DNA of 64,000 bases, from the NCBI GenBank assembly GCA_008694505.1, contig VZDJ01000049.1, positions 4,121,932 to 4,185,931 on the forward strand, written 5' to 3'. Under the pieces are notes generated by a model. That model did not search any database. It was not told the origin of the DNA and saw only the letters and a list, made by a program, of their open reading frames with translations. The position numbers and the translations under genes are program-made. Source of the DNA: Cyanoderma ruficeps. Taxonomy: Eukaryota > Chordata > Aves > Passeriformes > Timaliidae. Below are positions 63,070 through 64,000 of this stretch, piece by piece; position 1 is the first letter of the stretch; each line of letters begins with the position of its first letter.

Positions 63070-63156
63070 AATCAGAATTGCTGGCTCTGATCCGAAGCCA
63101 ATCAAACCACCAGCAGCCTTGCCATTGATTTCCATGGATGAGATCCAAAGGAACTA
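63070..63156. repeat. Candidate ancient amniote interspersed repeat
   Basis: 'gctctgatccgaagccaatc', then 'ccttgccattgatttccatgg' and 'gagatccaaagg' follow a recalled, imperfectly palindromic old repeat with phrases such as 'ctgatccaaagcccattgaa' and 'cattgacttcaatggg...tggatcaggcc'. Family name unknown to me; only phrase-level similarity supports it. Confidence 0.35.
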
Positions 63157-63955
63157 TGCACACGTTAAAATTAAACACATCCTTAATTGACTTGCTGGGG
63201 GCCATATTTAGATCTCCTTAAATTACCTGTGCCAAGCAAGGCCCTACAAATGCAGGAAAGCAGGAACAAAAATGTTCCTCCCAAAAAATGGTGCCTATCC
63301 CTGAGTATACAAACATACTCAGCGTTGTGTTTTCCTGGGGTTTGGCTCTTGTCCCTAATCCACTTGCTAAATTAGAAAACTTGGGGCACTGTGACACAGG
63401 CTGCCTGAGACTGAGAAATATTTGGGACCAAAACCTCCCTTAGCACCTGACCTGGTCAGGGGGGTCAACCACCTCTCCTTAGCTCTGTGACAGCATGACT
63501 GCATGTCTGCAAAACCAACACAAAAGAGTGCCACTGCAGCCCATGGGGGACCTGAGGGGCTTTTTGTAGGGCACATCCTGCTGGAACAAGGCTTCTGTCC
63601 TAAATTTACCATCAGAAGCCAGAGCACAACCCCAGACTGATCCCATCTCTTCTTATTTTGGATCAGTTCACTTGTAGTTACTGCAGGACCTTTGCTAGGA
63701 GCACGTGTGTCCATCTTAGTCTGCATCTAGGGGACAGCAGGGCTCCTCCAGGGAATCAGGAATTGCATCAGGGAATTCAGTCCTGACCCGGAATATCTCC
63801 CCCTCCTCAAGAGACCAGTGTTGCAACAGCTGCCTAAAAAAACTACTCCCGACTAGAAAAACTCGCCAGCTAGGCAATTAAACAGACAAAGTTGTGAAGA
63901 AATCTAATAATTTGTGGGTTGGGGGCTTTTTGTGCTTTTCCCCCTACTAATTTTT
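63157..63955. other. Unique non-coding sequence
   Basis: No gene recognised. A 119-codon minus-strand frame (63367-63726) shows no domain. Confidence 0.5.
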
Positions 63956-64000
63956 TAATTATTATTATTATTACTATTGCTANATTATTATTATTATTAT
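63956..64000 (+). repeat. (ATT)n microsatellite cut by the window end, with an N
   Basis: ATT units interrupted by ACTATTGCTA run to the last base of the window. The base at 63983 is an N, so repeat length and sequence are uncertain here. Confidence 0.9.

Noticed and set aside
1..64000. CRISPR array, operon, prophage or other prokaryotic system
   Set aside because: The sequence is clearly vertebrate: CR1 and ERV LTR elements, CpG-poor composition, no dense coding and no spaced direct-repeat array.

Overview
The window looks like vertebrate, specifically avian (probably songbird), non-coding DNA: intergenic sequence or the inside of a very long intron. The evidence is three 3'-truncated CR1 LINE copies with the typical avian CR1 3' ends (594-979 +, 34948-35200 -, 61058-61449 +), several short retroviral LTRs of a kind I remember from passerine genomes, a low overall density of repeats, and CpG-poor, moderately AT-rich unique sequence. 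I recognise no protein-coding exon, tRNA, rRNA or other structured RNA gene. The longest open frames (about 150-210 codons) show no domain, no family resemblance and no consistent splice context, and they are what a sequence of this size gives by chance.

Layout. 1-7.4 kb: unique sequence with a CR1 copy, a minus-strand LTR-like element (about 1422-1748), a composite octamer/TAATTA site and two small repeats. 7.4-7.5 kb: a homeodomain-motif-dense AT-rich block with a perfect inverted repeat. 7.5-16.9 kb: unique sequence with one probable ancient repeat near 15 kb. 16.96-17.63 kb: a plus-strand LTR with a candidate 6-bp target duplication, followed by a G/T-rich low-complexity tract containing an N. 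17.9-28.8 kb: unique sequence with a perfect 28-bp hairpin palindrome at 24213. 28.84-29.25 kb: a second plus-strand LTR carrying a 22-bp-period CTT-rich minisatellite. 32.485-32.930 kb: a well-delimited solo LTR on the minus strand, with inverted termini and a CATA/CATA flanking duplication. 35-59 kb: mostly unique sequence with microsatellites and one weak MIR candidate. 59.3-64 kb: a MIR-like remnant, the third CR1, another ancient repeat candidate and an (ATT)n tract running off the window end.

No genes work together here. What the window shows is a record of retrotransposon insertion (old MIR-like pieces, then CR1, then LTR elements reduced to solo LTRs) in a gene-poor region whose unique stretches may include conserved cis-regulatory DNA. 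That last point needs cross-species alignment and cannot be settled from one sequence. I did not find a convincing undescribed biological system.
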